A stretch of 11,405 nucleotides of DNA from JAIRVZ01 sp031553415 (GCA_031553415.1 JAVBLO010000107.1:1-11405); one strand, 5' to 3'. Counted from the stretch's first letter, positions 1 to 7,200 are shown. Notes: generated by a model not told the origin, from the sequence alone. Made by a program: numbers and translations.

Positions 1-1
1 A

Positions 2-265
2 GAAATTAAACGATTAACACCTAAAGAGATGGAAGAGTATAAGAAAAGCATATTGGAATACCCGGCTATCCGCGATGCTGTTGATTATGCACGCGAGGAG
101 GGGATGGAAGAAGGGTTGGTGAAAGGGATGGAGAAGGGCATCGAGAAGGGCATCGAGAAAGAAAAAATCCAGATAGCCCAAAATTGTTTGAAAGAGGGTA
201 TTTCTATTGAAACAATTTCCAGATTAACCGGATTATCCATTGAACAAATCAAATCTATCATATAG
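2..265 (+). CDS. C-terminal part of Rpn/PD-(D/E)XK-type nuclease or transposase-like protein (5' truncated by window)
   Basis: The frame is open from the window edge (residues EIKRLTPKEMEEYKKS) to a TAG at 263-265, so only the last 87 codons are seen and the nuclease core lies outside. The visible part has three sections: a helical LTPKEMEEY segment, a glycine-glutamate-lysine repeat stretch (GMEEGLVKGMEKGIEKGIEK), and a compact end (IAQNCLKEGISIETISRLTG LSIEQI) that resembles a small helix-turn-helix. This order is typical of the tails of the Rpn recombination-promoting nuclease / PDDEXK_2 putative transposase family, common in Bacteroidota. The assignment rests on the tail alone. The ATG at 29 is internal, not a start. 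A 12-base unit is repeated in tandem inside the repeat stretch. A strong hairpin at 288-328 follows, so the gene is probably transcribed apart from lpdA. Confidence 0.6.
   Translation, partial: EIKRLTPKEMEEYKKSILEYPAIRDAVDYAREEGMEEGLVKGMEKGIEKGIEKEKIQIAQNCLKEGISIETISRLTGLSIEQIKSII
131..154 (+). repeat. 12-bp in-frame tandem repeat in the nuclease tail
   Basis: The unit GAGAAGGGCATC occurs twice back to back (131-142 and 143-154), followed by a partial third copy (GAGAAA). It encodes EKGI EKGI EK. Its length is a multiple of three, so gain or loss of a unit would keep the frame and only change the length of the charged helix. Confidence 0.8.
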
Positions 266-287
266 ATTATAAATATTTTCAAATATC

Positions 288-328
288 AAGCGTGTAAACC
301 AATATTCAAAAACGGTTTACACGCTTTT
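288..328 (+). terminator. Rho-independent terminator after the nuclease-like gene
   Basis: A perfect 13-bp stem (AAGCGTGTAAACC at 288-300, GGTTTACACGCTT at 314-326) encloses a 13-base loop, and the run of T from the stem continues to 328. It lies 22 bases after the TAG and before lpdA. The stem is long and the T run short; the A residues before the left arm could let it work weakly in the other direction. Confidence 0.75.
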
Positions 329-404
329 ACATAATTTCCCAATAAACAATTCCACCTTTCACTTGTTTATTCTTAAAATAATCAACTTACAAAAATCATA
401 TATA

Positions 405-1754
405 ATGAAATACGATTTAGCAATTATCGGCGGAGGTCCTGCCGGATATAATGCAGCATCAAAAGCAGCTGAAAACGGACTCCATACAGTCCTTTTTGAA
501 AAGAATGCTATTGGAGGAATTTGCCTCAACGAAGGCTGTATTCCTACAAAAACACTTTTGTATTCGGCAAAAATACTTGATACAATTAAAAATGCGGCAA
601 AATATGGAATCAATGTCGAGGTGATTCCTTCATTCGACATGCAGAAGATCATGTCGAGGAAAGATAAAGTAGTAAAAAAACTGACCGCAGGAGTAAGAAT
701 GAAATTAACTGCCAACGGTGTGGATATTGTTCAGGGAGAAGCTGTAATTAAAAACCAACAGGAAAATAGCATTCTGATTAGCTGTAATGAAACGGAATAT
801 TCAGCCAATTACATATTATTGTGTACGGGCTCCGAAACCATTATTCCGCCAATCAAGGGTTTGCCTGAAACTGATTACTGGACATCAAAAAAAGCCCTGG
901 AATTCAAAGACTTGCCGCAATCGCTTGCCATTATCGGTGGAGGGGTTATCGGGATGGAATTCGCTTCGTTCTTCAACAGCATGGGAGTGAAAATTTCTGT
1001 GATAGAAATGCTGCCTGAAATATTGGGTAACATGGATAAAGAAACTTCTGCAATGCTTAGAAATGATTATGCCAAACGAGGAATTTCATTTTATTTGGGA
1101 ACAAAAGTTATAGAGATGAACAAAAATAGTGTAACCATTGAAAAAGAAGGAAAAACTTCTGTATTGGAAGCCGGAAAAATATTATTGAGTACCGGACGAA
1201 GAGCTATAACCGGAAATCTTGGCTTACAAAATATCCAGGTAGAATTACTCAAAAATGGTGTAAAAGTAAATGAATACATGCAAACAACAAATCCGCAGGT
1301 TTATGCGGCAGGCGACATAACCGGTTTTTCCATGCTGGCCCATACGGCTATCAGGGAAGGAGAAGTAGCTATCAATCATATTTTAGGTATTGATGATAAA
1401 ATCAGTTATAAAGCGATTCCCGGCGTTGTATACACGAATCCCGAGATAGCCGGGGTTGGTAAAACCGAAGAAGAACTGAAAGCAGCCGGCGAAAACTATA
1501 AAGTATTGAAACTTCCCATGGCTTATTCCGGTCGTTTTGTGGCTGAAAATGAAATAGGAAATGGTTTATGTAAACTGATAATCAACGAAAAACAGCAAAT
1601 CACAGGTTGCCATATGTTGGGAAACCCGGCTTCCGAATTAATCCTGATTGCAGGCATTGCCATCGATAAAGGCTTTACTGTCGAAGAATTTCAAAAACAA
1701 GTATTCCCCCACCCCACTGTTGGTGAAATTATTAAAGAATGCTTATTTATTTAA
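405..1754 (+). CDS. lpdA: Dihydrolipoyl dehydrogenase (E3 of 2-oxo-acid dehydrogenase complexes)
   Basis: A cytoplasmic FAD flavoprotein that re-oxidises the dihydrolipoyl arm of E2 and reduces NAD+. The start at 405 puts MKYDLAIIGGGPAG directly at the N-terminus, as is normal for the family; the longer reading from a TTG at 363 adds 14 residues with no counterpart. Visible elements in 449 residues: the first FAD Rossmann motif GGGPAG (9-14), the redox disulphide C40 and C45 in GGICLNEGCIPTK, the NAD-binding Rossmann motif GGGVIG (178-183), the second FAD motif AAGDITG (around 301-307), and the C-terminal catalytic pair H436 and E441 in HPTVGE. The length is slightly below the usual 460-475. 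The disulphide spacing (C-x4-C) and the HPTxxE ending fit Lpd better than mercuric or glutathione reductase. The adjoining lipoate ligase and the E2/E1 genes at 7231-10598 support the role. No clear promoter was seen at 329-404. Confidence 0.95.
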   Translation: MKYDLAIIGGGPAGYNAASKAAENGLHTVLFEKNAIGGICLNEGCIPTKTLLYSAKILDTIKNAAKYGINVEVIPSFDMQKIMSRKDKVVKKLTAGVRMKLTANGVDIVQGEAVIKNQQENSILISCNETEYSANYILLCTGSETIIPPIKGLPETDYWTSKKALEFKDLPQSLAIIGGGVIGMEFASFFNSMGVKISVIEMLPEILGNMDKETSAMLRNDYAKRGISFYLGTKVIEMNKNSVTIEKEGKTSVLEAGKILLSTGRRAITGNLGLQNIQVELLKNGVKVNEYMQTTNPQVYAAGDITGFSMLAHTAIREGEVAINHILGIDDKISYKAIPGVVYTNPEIAGVGKTEEELKAAGENYKVLKLPMAYSGRFVAENEIGNGLCKLIINEKQQITGCHMLGNPASELILIAGIAIDKGFTVEEFQKQVFPHPTVGEIIKECLFI

Positions 1755-1765
1755 ATTCTCACTCT

Positions 1766-2494
1766 ATGCTTTGCATCCACAACCCATCTACTAATGTTTA
1801 TTTAAATCTGGCATCCGAAGAGTATCTGTTAAAGAATTTTCCGGAAGATATTTTTATACTTTACCAGAATAAACCTTCGGTTGTAGTCGGAAGATATCAG
1901 GATATAAATGCAGAAGTAAACATTGATTTTGCAAAAGAAAATGATATCCGGATAGCACGGCGTATTTCGGGAGGAGGAGCTGTTTTTCACGATTCAGGAA
2001 ACTTCAATCTTGTTTTTATAGAAAACACGTCTAACCCCAATTTCAACAAATACACAAATCAGATAATAGAATTTCTACATCAATTAAAGATTCCGGCAAT
2101 GGCTGATGAACGGTATGGGATTACCATCAACGGTTTAAAAATTTCGGGAAGCGCCCAATATATTTATAGACACAGGGTGATGTACCATGCTACCCTGCTT
2201 TATAATAGCAATCTTAAAATGCTTACTTCTGTTTTAGATGCTAAACCTGAGCAATTTCAGCAGAAAAATGCTACACAAAAAAGATTTGTAAAATCAGTAA
2301 AGAGTCCGGTTACCAATTTGATTGAGTATTTGGAAATTCCGGTTGAGACAAAATATTTCGGAGAAATCATTTTTAGTTATTTTTCAAATCAAAATTCAAA
2401 CAATTCCGTGTTTGAACTGAAAGGAAAAGACATTACATCTATCAATGAATTAAAGGCTGAAAAATTCACCACAAATCAATGGATTTATTTGTGA
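1766..2494 (+). CDS. lplA: Lipoate-protein ligase, catalytic domain only (possibly truncated)
   Basis: This enzyme activates free lipoate with ATP and transfers it to the lipoyl lysine of acceptor proteins, most obviously the E2 at 7231. In 242 residues one sees LNLASEE (13-19), the lipoyl-AMP binding signature RRISGGGAVFHD (65-76), and KISGSAQ with the catalytic-position lysine K125. I chose ATG 1766 because it places LNLASEE at the distance from the N-terminus found in E. coli LplA; ATG 1739 would add nine residues and overlap lpdA by 16 bases. With 1766 the gap to lpdA is 11 bases, so the two are one operon. The protein stops at NQWIYL, where LplA proteins normally read W-x-[WY]-x-[FY]-G and continue into an accessory domain of about 75-85 residues. 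It is therefore either a natural short form, as in archaea with a separate LplB, or a broken gene. Confidence 0.85.
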   Translation: MLCIHNPSTNVYLNLASEEYLLKNFPEDIFILYQNKPSVVVGRYQDINAEVNIDFAKENDIRIARRISGGGAVFHDSGNFNLVFIENTSNPNFNKYTNQIIEFLHQLKIPAMADERYGITINGLKISGSAQYIYRHRVMYHATLLYNSNLKMLTSVLDAKPEQFQQKNATQKRFVKSVKSPVTNLIEYLEIPVETKYFGEIIFSYFSNQNSNNSVFELKGKDITSINELKAEKFTTNQWIYL

Positions 2495-2559
2495 TTTATA
2501 ACCAACATGAAAATTCCTGGAAGCGTTTTTGCTTAACAATATACATTTCCACCGGCTTG

Positions 2560-3126
2560 TCAGCGGTTCATTGTTCTTTCGTTTGTCGGTTCATAATAAA
2601 GGATGACTGCGCCACCACTAAACAATTTGGTTTTTATGAGTTTGAGCATAATTTTTTCGCTGATGTCTTTAAATAACGGCAAACCACTTCCTGCGATAAC
2701 AGGGTGAACACAAAGTTGATATTCGTCTATTAAATCAAGTTTCGTCAAGGCTACAATCAAGCTCGGACTACACACAAAAACGTCTTTACCCGATTGTTGT
2801 TTGAGTTCCAAAACTTCTTTCTCAAGGTCTTGACTTGCCAATTTCGCACTTTCCCAATCTACATTTTTCAGTGTGCGGGAAAAAACAATCTTCGGGGTAT
2901 TGCCTATTGCGACTGCAAAGTCGTCCATTGCTTTATCGCCCGTGGGACTTTCCAGCACAGTTCGCCAGTATTCCATAAGCTGGTAGGTTATCCTGCCAAA
3001 TAAAATGGCATCAGCGCTTCTCAACAGGTCAGCGTAATGTTGGTGTATTTCTTCGTCAGGGACAACTGAGGCATGGTCACAAAACCCGTCAAGCGTCATA
3101 TTGATTGCTGCAATTATTTTTTTCAT
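2560..3126 (-). CDS. RibD C-terminal / dihydrofolate reductase-fold family protein
   Basis: A soluble protein of 188 residues with the fold of the RibD reductase domain (the YwjB/YyaP-like group often annotated 'dihydrofolate reductase family protein'). Substrate and physiological role are unknown; family members are presumed NADPH-dependent reductases. Visible motifs: MKKIIAAINMTLDGF at the N-terminus, ADAILFGRITYQLM (about residues 37-50), KIVFSRTL, and LIDEYQLCVHPVIAGSGLPLF near the C-terminus, all characteristic of the family. The usual glycine-rich loop before this last motif reads VCSPSLI here. The ATG at 3124-3126 is preferred over one 24 bases upstream because the family starts at MKKII, and AAGGAAAAT precedes it. 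It converges on the shortened lipoate ligase (65 bases between stops) and diverges from the DUF1254 genes, sharing a regulatory region with palindromes. Confidence 0.85.
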   Translation of the reverse strand: MKKIIAAINMTLDGFCDHASVVPDEEIHQHYADLLRSADAILFGRITYQLMEYWRTVLESPTGDKAMDDFAVAIGNTPKIVFSRTLKNVDWESAKLASQDLEKEVLELKQQSGKDVFVCSPSLIVALTKLDLIDEYQLCVHPVIAGSGLPLFKDISEKIMLKLIKTKLFSGGAVILYYEPTNERTMNR

Positions 3127-3196
3127 ATTTTCCTTTTTTAAGTCTGTCATGTAGGTCGTCGCATTATTTCAGGTACATCATTAGCCATTAAAATAT

Positions 3197-3214
3197 CTTT
3201 ACCGATTGGTAAAG
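3197..3214. promoter_or_regulatory. Palindromic operator-like site 1 (TetR-type appearance)
   Basis: Perfect 7-bp arms CTTTACC (3197-3203) and GGTAAAG (3208-3214) flank the 4-base centre GATT. The size and the ACC-n4-GGT core are typical of sites bound by dimeric TetR/AcrR-type repressors. It lies 71 bases upstream of the RibD-like start. A related site is at 3261-3278. No regulator gene is in the window, so the protein that binds is unknown. Confidence 0.5.
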
Positions 3215-3260
3215 CAATGGTGAAAATTATGCTTACATATATAACAGTTTTTGAAACCTA

Positions 3261-3278
3261 ATGTTCTAATCGGTAAAC
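3261..3278. promoter_or_regulatory. Operator-like site 2, inverted copy of site 1
   Basis: CTAATCGGTAAA (3266-3277) matches the reverse complement of site 1 at 11 of 12 positions, while the other half-site is degenerate (ATGTTC). Over 18 bases it agrees at 13 positions with site 1 read in reverse. It lies just upstream of a possible -7 box (TAAGGTTG, 3284-3291), a position where a bound repressor would block RNA polymerase at the DUF1254 promoter. Confidence 0.4.
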
Positions 3279-3283
3279 CAGTA

Positions 3284-3291
3284 TAAGGTTG
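3284..3291 (+). promoter_or_regulatory. Candidate -7 box for the DUF1254 operon
   Basis: TAAGGTTG differs at one defined position from the Bacteroidota -7 consensus TAnnTTTG. No good -33 TTTG stands at the usual distance (the nearest, 3250-3253, is about 30 bases upstream), so this is a weak call supported mainly by the adjoining operator-like site. It would give a leader of roughly 120 bases before the ATG at 3421. Confidence 0.25.
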
Positions 3292-3420
3292 TATCTGTTG
3301 GCGAACAGTTATTTACATTTTTACGAAACCTTTCTGGAATGATTGTTGTTTATAAAATAGTGATTTCTTTTTTTTTAGGATTGGAATCAAGACGAACATG
3401 AATTTTAAAAACTTATAACA

Positions 3421-4821
3421 ATGAAATTAAATCTAAAGACAGTAGCTATCCCCTTGTTTGTGATAGCCTTTGAAGGTAGCGTTTCAGGGCAACCCTCCGT
3501 ACAAAAACTAACGGCCGACCAAGCAAAGGAAGAGCAGGCGTATACCATAGGTGTACAAGCGGCAATTTGGGGACGACCGTTCTACGATTATGTATTCACC
3601 AACTCAATGGGGATCAAAGCGGGAGCAAGCTATGTTAATTACTGGCATAAATTCGACAAGCTGAAAACCGCCGCAGACCGTTATGTAGTTACTCCCAACA
3701 ATGTTACTATTGATGCTTACGGGATTGGCGACCTATCCATCGAACCTGTGGTAGTTAAAATCCCCAAATTGCAAAGTCCCCGCTGGTATATTGTCCAAAT
3801 CGGGAATATGTATGATGAAGTAGTACGTAATCTCGGCGGATACAAAGGTGAAGAACCGGGACTTTATTTCGTTTCCGGCCCCGATTACAACGGATCTGTT
3901 CCTTATGGAATGGAACAAATCAAAGTCAATACAAACGAAGCCGTGATCGCGTTACGCATTGCTGTGAACGGAGATGAAGACCTGTCTGCAGCTATCAGGG
4001 AACAGGGAGGATTCCACCTGCTGCCATACTCAGTTTTTCAGGAACATGGGCTGAACTACATCATTCCGAAGATGGATGCAACCAAATACCTTTTTACTCC
4101 GGAAGCCCCCGAGAACCTGCGCTATTTCGAGCAACTCGGCTTCGGCATGCAGCTTTATCTTTCGCATAATGCCGATTTCTCCGATCCTTATGTGATGCTA
4201 TTTCATACAATAGGATTAAGTGCAAAGAATGGTTTCGACTGGCAAAACTTAGACGAACCGGCTAAGCGCGGATTGTCACGTGCAGTAGGTATTGCCGGTC
4301 AACTGATCGAAAACGCCAAACTGACTACGGCTACGGTTGTGAACGGCTGGCGTTACACGATGGGAGGCGGCCGCGCGGGATATGATATTACGCTCCGCGC
4401 CGCTTTGGCTAAAACGGTTCTCGGTGCAAATGTTGCCGAAGAATCGCTTTATCCCAATACTGTGGTCGATGCCGATGGCAATAAACTCGATGGCGCCAAC
4501 AAATATGTTCTTCATTTTGACAAAGGGCAAATTCCGCCAGTTACGGTATTTTGGAATTTGAATATGTTCGGTGACGATATGTTTTTTGTGGAAAACGATT
4601 TTAAACGTTACAGTATTGGCAGCACTACCGATGGGCTGAAATATAATAAAGACGGTTCGCTGGATATTTACATCCAGAATGAAAACCCGGGAAAAGACAA
4701 GCAATCCAACTGGCTACCTGCTCCCAAAGGCAGTTTCAACCTGACCATGCGTTTATATGGTGCCGAAGCGCCTATTTTGAGCGGTGTATATCATTTGCCA
4801 GGTGTACAAAAAGTAAAATAA
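3421..4821 (+). CDS. Secreted DUF1254/DUF1214 protein (first of tandem pair)
   Basis: An exported protein of 466 residues whose biochemical function is not established. Residues 1-23 form a signal peptide with a basic start (MKLNLK), a hydrophobic core and a likely cleavage after VSG; no lipobox cysteine is present, so a soluble periplasmic product is expected. The DUF1254 part covers roughly residues 40-190 and includes RYVVTPNN (TPNN at 91-94) and EPVVVKIP. The DUF1214 part covers roughly 345-455, with DADGNKLDGANKYVLHF (from 350), RYSIG (396-400), YNKDGSLDIYIQ, NWLPAPKG and the closing LTMRLYG. Length and motif order are complete. The gene is 13 bases upstream of a second DUF1254 gene and shares a short leader sequence with it, so the two form an operon. 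Composition is visibly richer in G and C than the lplA and lpdA region. Confidence 0.88.
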   Translation: MKLNLKTVAIPLFVIAFEGSVSGQPSVQKLTADQAKEEQAYTIGVQAAIWGRPFYDYVFTNSMGIKAGASYVNYWHKFDKLKTAADRYVVTPNNVTIDAYGIGDLSIEPVVVKIPKLQSPRWYIVQIGNMYDEVVRNLGGYKGEEPGLYFVSGPDYNGSVPYGMEQIKVNTNEAVIALRIAVNGDEDLSAAIREQGGFHLLPYSVFQEHGLNYIIPKMDATKYLFTPEAPENLRYFEQLGFGMQLYLSHNADFSDPYVMLFHTIGLSAKNGFDWQNLDEPAKRGLSRAVGIAGQLIENAKLTTATVVNGWRYTMGGGRAGYDITLRAALAKTVLGANVAEESLYPNTVVDADGNKLDGANKYVLHFDKGQIPPVTVFWNLNMFGDDMFFVENDFKRYSIGSTTDGLKYNKDGSLDIYIQNENPGKDKQSNWLPAPKGSFNLTMRLYGAEAPILSGVYHLPGVQKVK

Positions 4822-4834
4822 ACTAAGAAACAAG

Positions 4835-6280
4835 ATGAAGACAATCAAATTGAATCTAAAAACCGTAGCCGTCCTGCTTGCAGCAGTCGTGACGGTTGCA
4901 TTTTCTTCTTGCAACCAACCGCAGAACAAGCAGGCAGATAAACCTGTCTCTACGGATAATGTACAGGAACAGATGTTTCATGCCCGTGTTATGGAAGCCG
5001 TAGTATGGGGTATGCCTGCTGTGAACTACGACCGTATGTACCAGGCATTCCTGAAAGCCGGAGCCAAAGACAACCAATTGGTTCACTGGTCGCGACCATC
5101 CGATTGGAAAAACCAATTGCTGACTCCCAATACGGATGCCATTTATTTCATGCCCTTCTTCAACACAAAAGAAACGGGGCCCGTGGTACTTGAAATTCCG
5201 GCAGCCACAAGTGGAACAATTGTGGGGTCTATTATGGACTGTTGGCAAAAAGCGCTGGAAGATGTAGGCCCAGCCGGAGCCGATGGCGGTAAAGGCGGAA
5301 AATACCTTATTTTACCCCCGGATTATAAAGGGAAAATCCCCGGAGGATATATTGTTTTGCCTTCCGACAATTACAAAGGTTATGCCCTACTGCGTTCTAT
5401 GCCTGCAACCAACAGCAAAGCCGATGTGGCTAAGGCTGTGGAATATGCCAGAAAAATAAAACTCTATCCCTTGTCCTCTCCGTTGGGCCAAACCGTTTTT
5501 GTAGATGTCACCGACCAGGTGTTCGATGCTAATATACCTTACGACATGGAATTTTTCCGTTCGCTTGACCGCATCGTACAAACCGAACCCTGGATTGCCC
5601 GCGACCGTGCGATGATTGACATTCTCAAAACAACAGGTCTGGAAAAAGGCAAATCCTTTACCCCTTCGGCAGATACTGAAAAACGGCTGTTGGCTGCCCT
5701 GTCCGATGCGCACCAGTGGATAGATATACAATATGAATCGTTCCCTCCTTACTACGAAGGTACGCATTGGTTCCTGCCTGCAAGTCCCGAACTGTTCCAG
5801 TCATGGGGTAACGGCTTCACCACGGAAAACAGCTACCCTGTTGACCAACGGGGGGTAAACTATTACTGGGGATTCAGCAGTTTGAAACGTACCGGCGCAG
5901 GACAGCACCAGCTTTATATATTCGCTACGGTTGACAAAGAGGGCAATCCGCTCGATGGTGCAAAAACGTACCGGTTGCATATCCCCGCAAACGTTCCCGT
6001 ATCGCAATACTGGTCAGTAACGGCATACGACCGGAGTACACACGGACTTATTCGTGACGTTGCAACATCCAACCGTTCTTCGTTATTGACGGATTTGGTA
6101 AAAAATGCAGATGGTTCGGTTGACCTTTATCTTGCTCCTAAAGCTCCTACAGGTAAAGAATCGAACTGGATACCGACTAAGGAAGGTGTAAATACGGAAA
6201 TCATCCTGCGTTTCTATGGAGTGGGAAAACCGATTGTAGATAAGACATGGAAAATTGCCGATTTTGAGCAAATAAAGTAA
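4835..6280 (+). CDS. DUF1254/DUF1214 lipoprotein (second of tandem pair)
   Basis: A 481-residue envelope protein of unknown function. The N-terminus (MKTIKLNLKTVAVLLAAV) ends in VAFSSC with the lipobox cysteine at C26, so it should be lipidated; the residues after it (NQPQNKQ) lack the acidic run of the Bacteroidota surface-export signal, which suggests a periplasm-facing lipoprotein. DUF1254 includes WGMPAVNYD, LLTPNTDAIYF (TPNT at 97-100) and GPVVLEIP. DUF1214 includes GNPLDGAKTYRLHIP (from 370), VSQYWSVTAYD, NADGSVDLYLAP, NWIPTKEG and ILRFYGVGKP near the end. It belongs to a different DUF1254 subgroup from its neighbour: the mature parts differ throughout, while the leader segment LNLKTVA is common to both. 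The gap of 13 bases to the upstream gene implies co-transcription. No metal-binding or catalytic signature can be named by eye. Confidence 0.88.
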   Translation: MKTIKLNLKTVAVLLAAVVTVAFSSCNQPQNKQADKPVSTDNVQEQMFHARVMEAVVWGMPAVNYDRMYQAFLKAGAKDNQLVHWSRPSDWKNQLLTPNTDAIYFMPFFNTKETGPVVLEIPAATSGTIVGSIMDCWQKALEDVGPAGADGGKGGKYLILPPDYKGKIPGGYIVLPSDNYKGYALLRSMPATNSKADVAKAVEYARKIKLYPLSSPLGQTVFVDVTDQVFDANIPYDMEFFRSLDRIVQTEPWIARDRAMIDILKTTGLEKGKSFTPSADTEKRLLAALSDAHQWIDIQYESFPPYYEGTHWFLPASPELFQSWGNGFTTENSYPVDQRGVNYYWGFSSLKRTGAGQHQLYIFATVDKEGNPLDGAKTYRLHIPANVPVSQYWSVTAYDRSTHGLIRDVATSNRSSLLTDLVKNADGSVDLYLAPKAPTGKESNWIPTKEGVNTEIILRFYGVGKPIVDKTWKIADFEQIK

Positions 6281-6340
6281 TTTGTACAAGAAATAGCCTG
6301 ATGGTCAGCAATTATTCCAATCAAATAACATAGTCTTGAA

Positions 6341-6370
6341 CGGCAAGCCTGGAATATGGTTTGCCGGTTT
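6341..6370 (+). terminator. Hairpin between convergent genes, probable terminator
   Basis: CGGCAAGCC (6341-6349) pairs with GGTTTGCCG (6358-6366) as a 9-bp stem with one G-U pair around an 8-base loop. It sits 60 bases after the second DUF1254 gene and 31 bases beyond the stop of the convergent NlpC gene. The T run after the stem is short (6368-6370), so termination may be modest. Confidence 0.5.
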
Positions 6371-6397
6371 AAAAAACATTAAAATCGATATGAAGAC

Positions 6398-6943
6398 TCA
6401 TTCTATTGAGCCGCACTTACTGAAACGTCGTTTATAATTTGGAGCATTCAGATTGCTGAGTGTAACTCCAATGCCTTTGTAGGACGAAGAATGGACAAAC
6501 CAACCATTATGCAAATAGATTCCTACATGCTTATTCGGAATATTCCTCAAATTGAAAAATACTAAATCTCCTTCCTGCAATTCGCTCATATCTTTAAGTT
6601 TCACAATCTTTGACATATCAGAAGCAGAACGAGGCAGATATGTAGTAGTAAAAGATTTCATCACCTGGCCCACAAAACCGGAACAATCAGTTCCCTTTTT
6701 AGTATTACCACCAGACTTGTACGGAGTACCTATCCACTCGTCAATAATCATATACAATTGTGGATTAAAGATTACCGAATCGTTGACATCCAACAACCGG
6801 GCATATTTTTGAACAACAGCATTTCCTTGACAATCAGAAAGTTCCTTCAATTCAAATTTGGGTTCTACCTTTCCAGATGATTTTTCCTGTCCGGAAAGAA
6901 CTAACGGCAACAACACAAAAAATACAAGTATATGTTTGAACAT
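6398..6943 (-). CDS. Secreted NlpC/P60 family cysteine peptidase
   Basis: A 181-residue exported enzyme of the NlpC/P60 family, whose members cleave peptide bonds in the peptidoglycan stem peptide (commonly D-gamma-Glu to diamino acid). Residues 1-18 form a hydrophobic signal peptide (ILVFFVLLPLVLSG) with cleavage likely just before Q19; no lipobox cysteine is present. The catalytic domain runs from about residue 63 to the end, with YKSGGNTKKGTDCSGFV carrying the nucleophile C87, the base H139 in KHVGIYL and the third polar residue H151 in WFVHSSS. The family triad is complete and the length fits a single-domain enzyme with no binding modules. It is transcribed alone, convergent with the DUF1254 operon and divergent from the E2 gene. 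A TAnnTTTG box lies upstream. Confidence 0.92.
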   Translation of the reverse strand: MFKHILVFFVLLPLVLSGQEKSSGKVEPKFELKELSDCQGNAVVQKYARLLDVNDSVIFNPQLYMIIDEWIGTPYKSGGNTKKGTDCSGFVGQVMKSFTTTYLPRSASDMSKIVKLKDMSELQEGDLVFFNLRNIPNKHVGIYLHNGWFVHSSSYKGIGVTLSNLNAPNYKRRFSKCGSIE

Positions 6944-6979
6944 ATTTTATACAGTATGCATTTACGCCCTAAATTTAAG

Positions 6980-6987
6980 CAAAATTA
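6980..6987 (-). promoter_or_regulatory. Candidate -7 promoter box for the NlpC/P60 gene
   Basis: On the minus strand these bases read TAATTTTG, an exact match to the Bacteroidota -7 consensus TAnnTTTG, 36 bases upstream of the ATG. No clear TTTG -33 box is seen at the normal distance. Confidence 0.4.
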
Positions 6988-7147
6988 TTTTATACCTGAG
7001 AATATTCAGTCCTTAATTTTAATGCTACTTTAACAAATTCAATTGGGAATGATGTGAATTAATACAACTTTCTCCAAACTTTTTAGCTTTTAGTTTGTTT
7101 TATAAGCAAACTGAAAATTCAGAAAAAGTACATTCAAAAATATATGC

Positions 7148-7191
7148 GTCCTATCCCGATAAATTCCCGACAAATCGGGATAAACAGGGAC
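7148..7191 (+). repeat. Inverted repeat / leader hairpin upstream of the E2 gene
   Basis: TATCCCGAT (7152-7160) and ATCGGGATA (7174-7182) form a perfect 9-bp stem; GTCC (7148-7151) and GGAC (7188-7191) could extend it with a bulge. An alternative, mutually exclusive hairpin is TCCCGA (7165-7170) with TCGGGA (7175-7180). It ends 39 bases before the E2 ATG and has no T run, so it looks like a leader structure or a binding site rather than a terminator. Confidence 0.5.
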
Positions 7192-7200
7192 AAGTTGTGT

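Noticed and set aside
363..404. Longer lpdA reading from a TTG at 363
   Set aside because: The added 14 residues have no family counterpart, and ATG 405 places the FAD motif at the normal N-terminal position.
1739..1765. Earlier lipoate-ligase start at 1739, overlapping lpdA
   Set aside because: The extra nine residues lie before the conserved N-terminus; ATG 1766 fits the family alignment. It remains possible, as overlap starts occur in operons.
2479..2676. 65-codon plus-strand frame after the ligase
   Set aside because: It mostly runs antisense through the RibD-like gene and has no family features; only its first residues may be a trace of the ligase's lost continuation.
3127..3150. RibD-like start at 3150
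   Set aside because: MTDLKKEN is not part of the family; MKKII from 3126 is the standard beginning and has a purine-rich stretch before it.
4276..4704. 142-codon minus-strand frame inside the first DUF1254 gene
   Set aside because: It is a shadow of a well-conserved plus-strand domain, with no recognisable motifs.
7090..7097. TTAGTTTG as a promoter -7 box for E2-E1
   Set aside because: It matches TAnnTTTG at all but one defined position, but no TTTG is found at the expected -33 distance.
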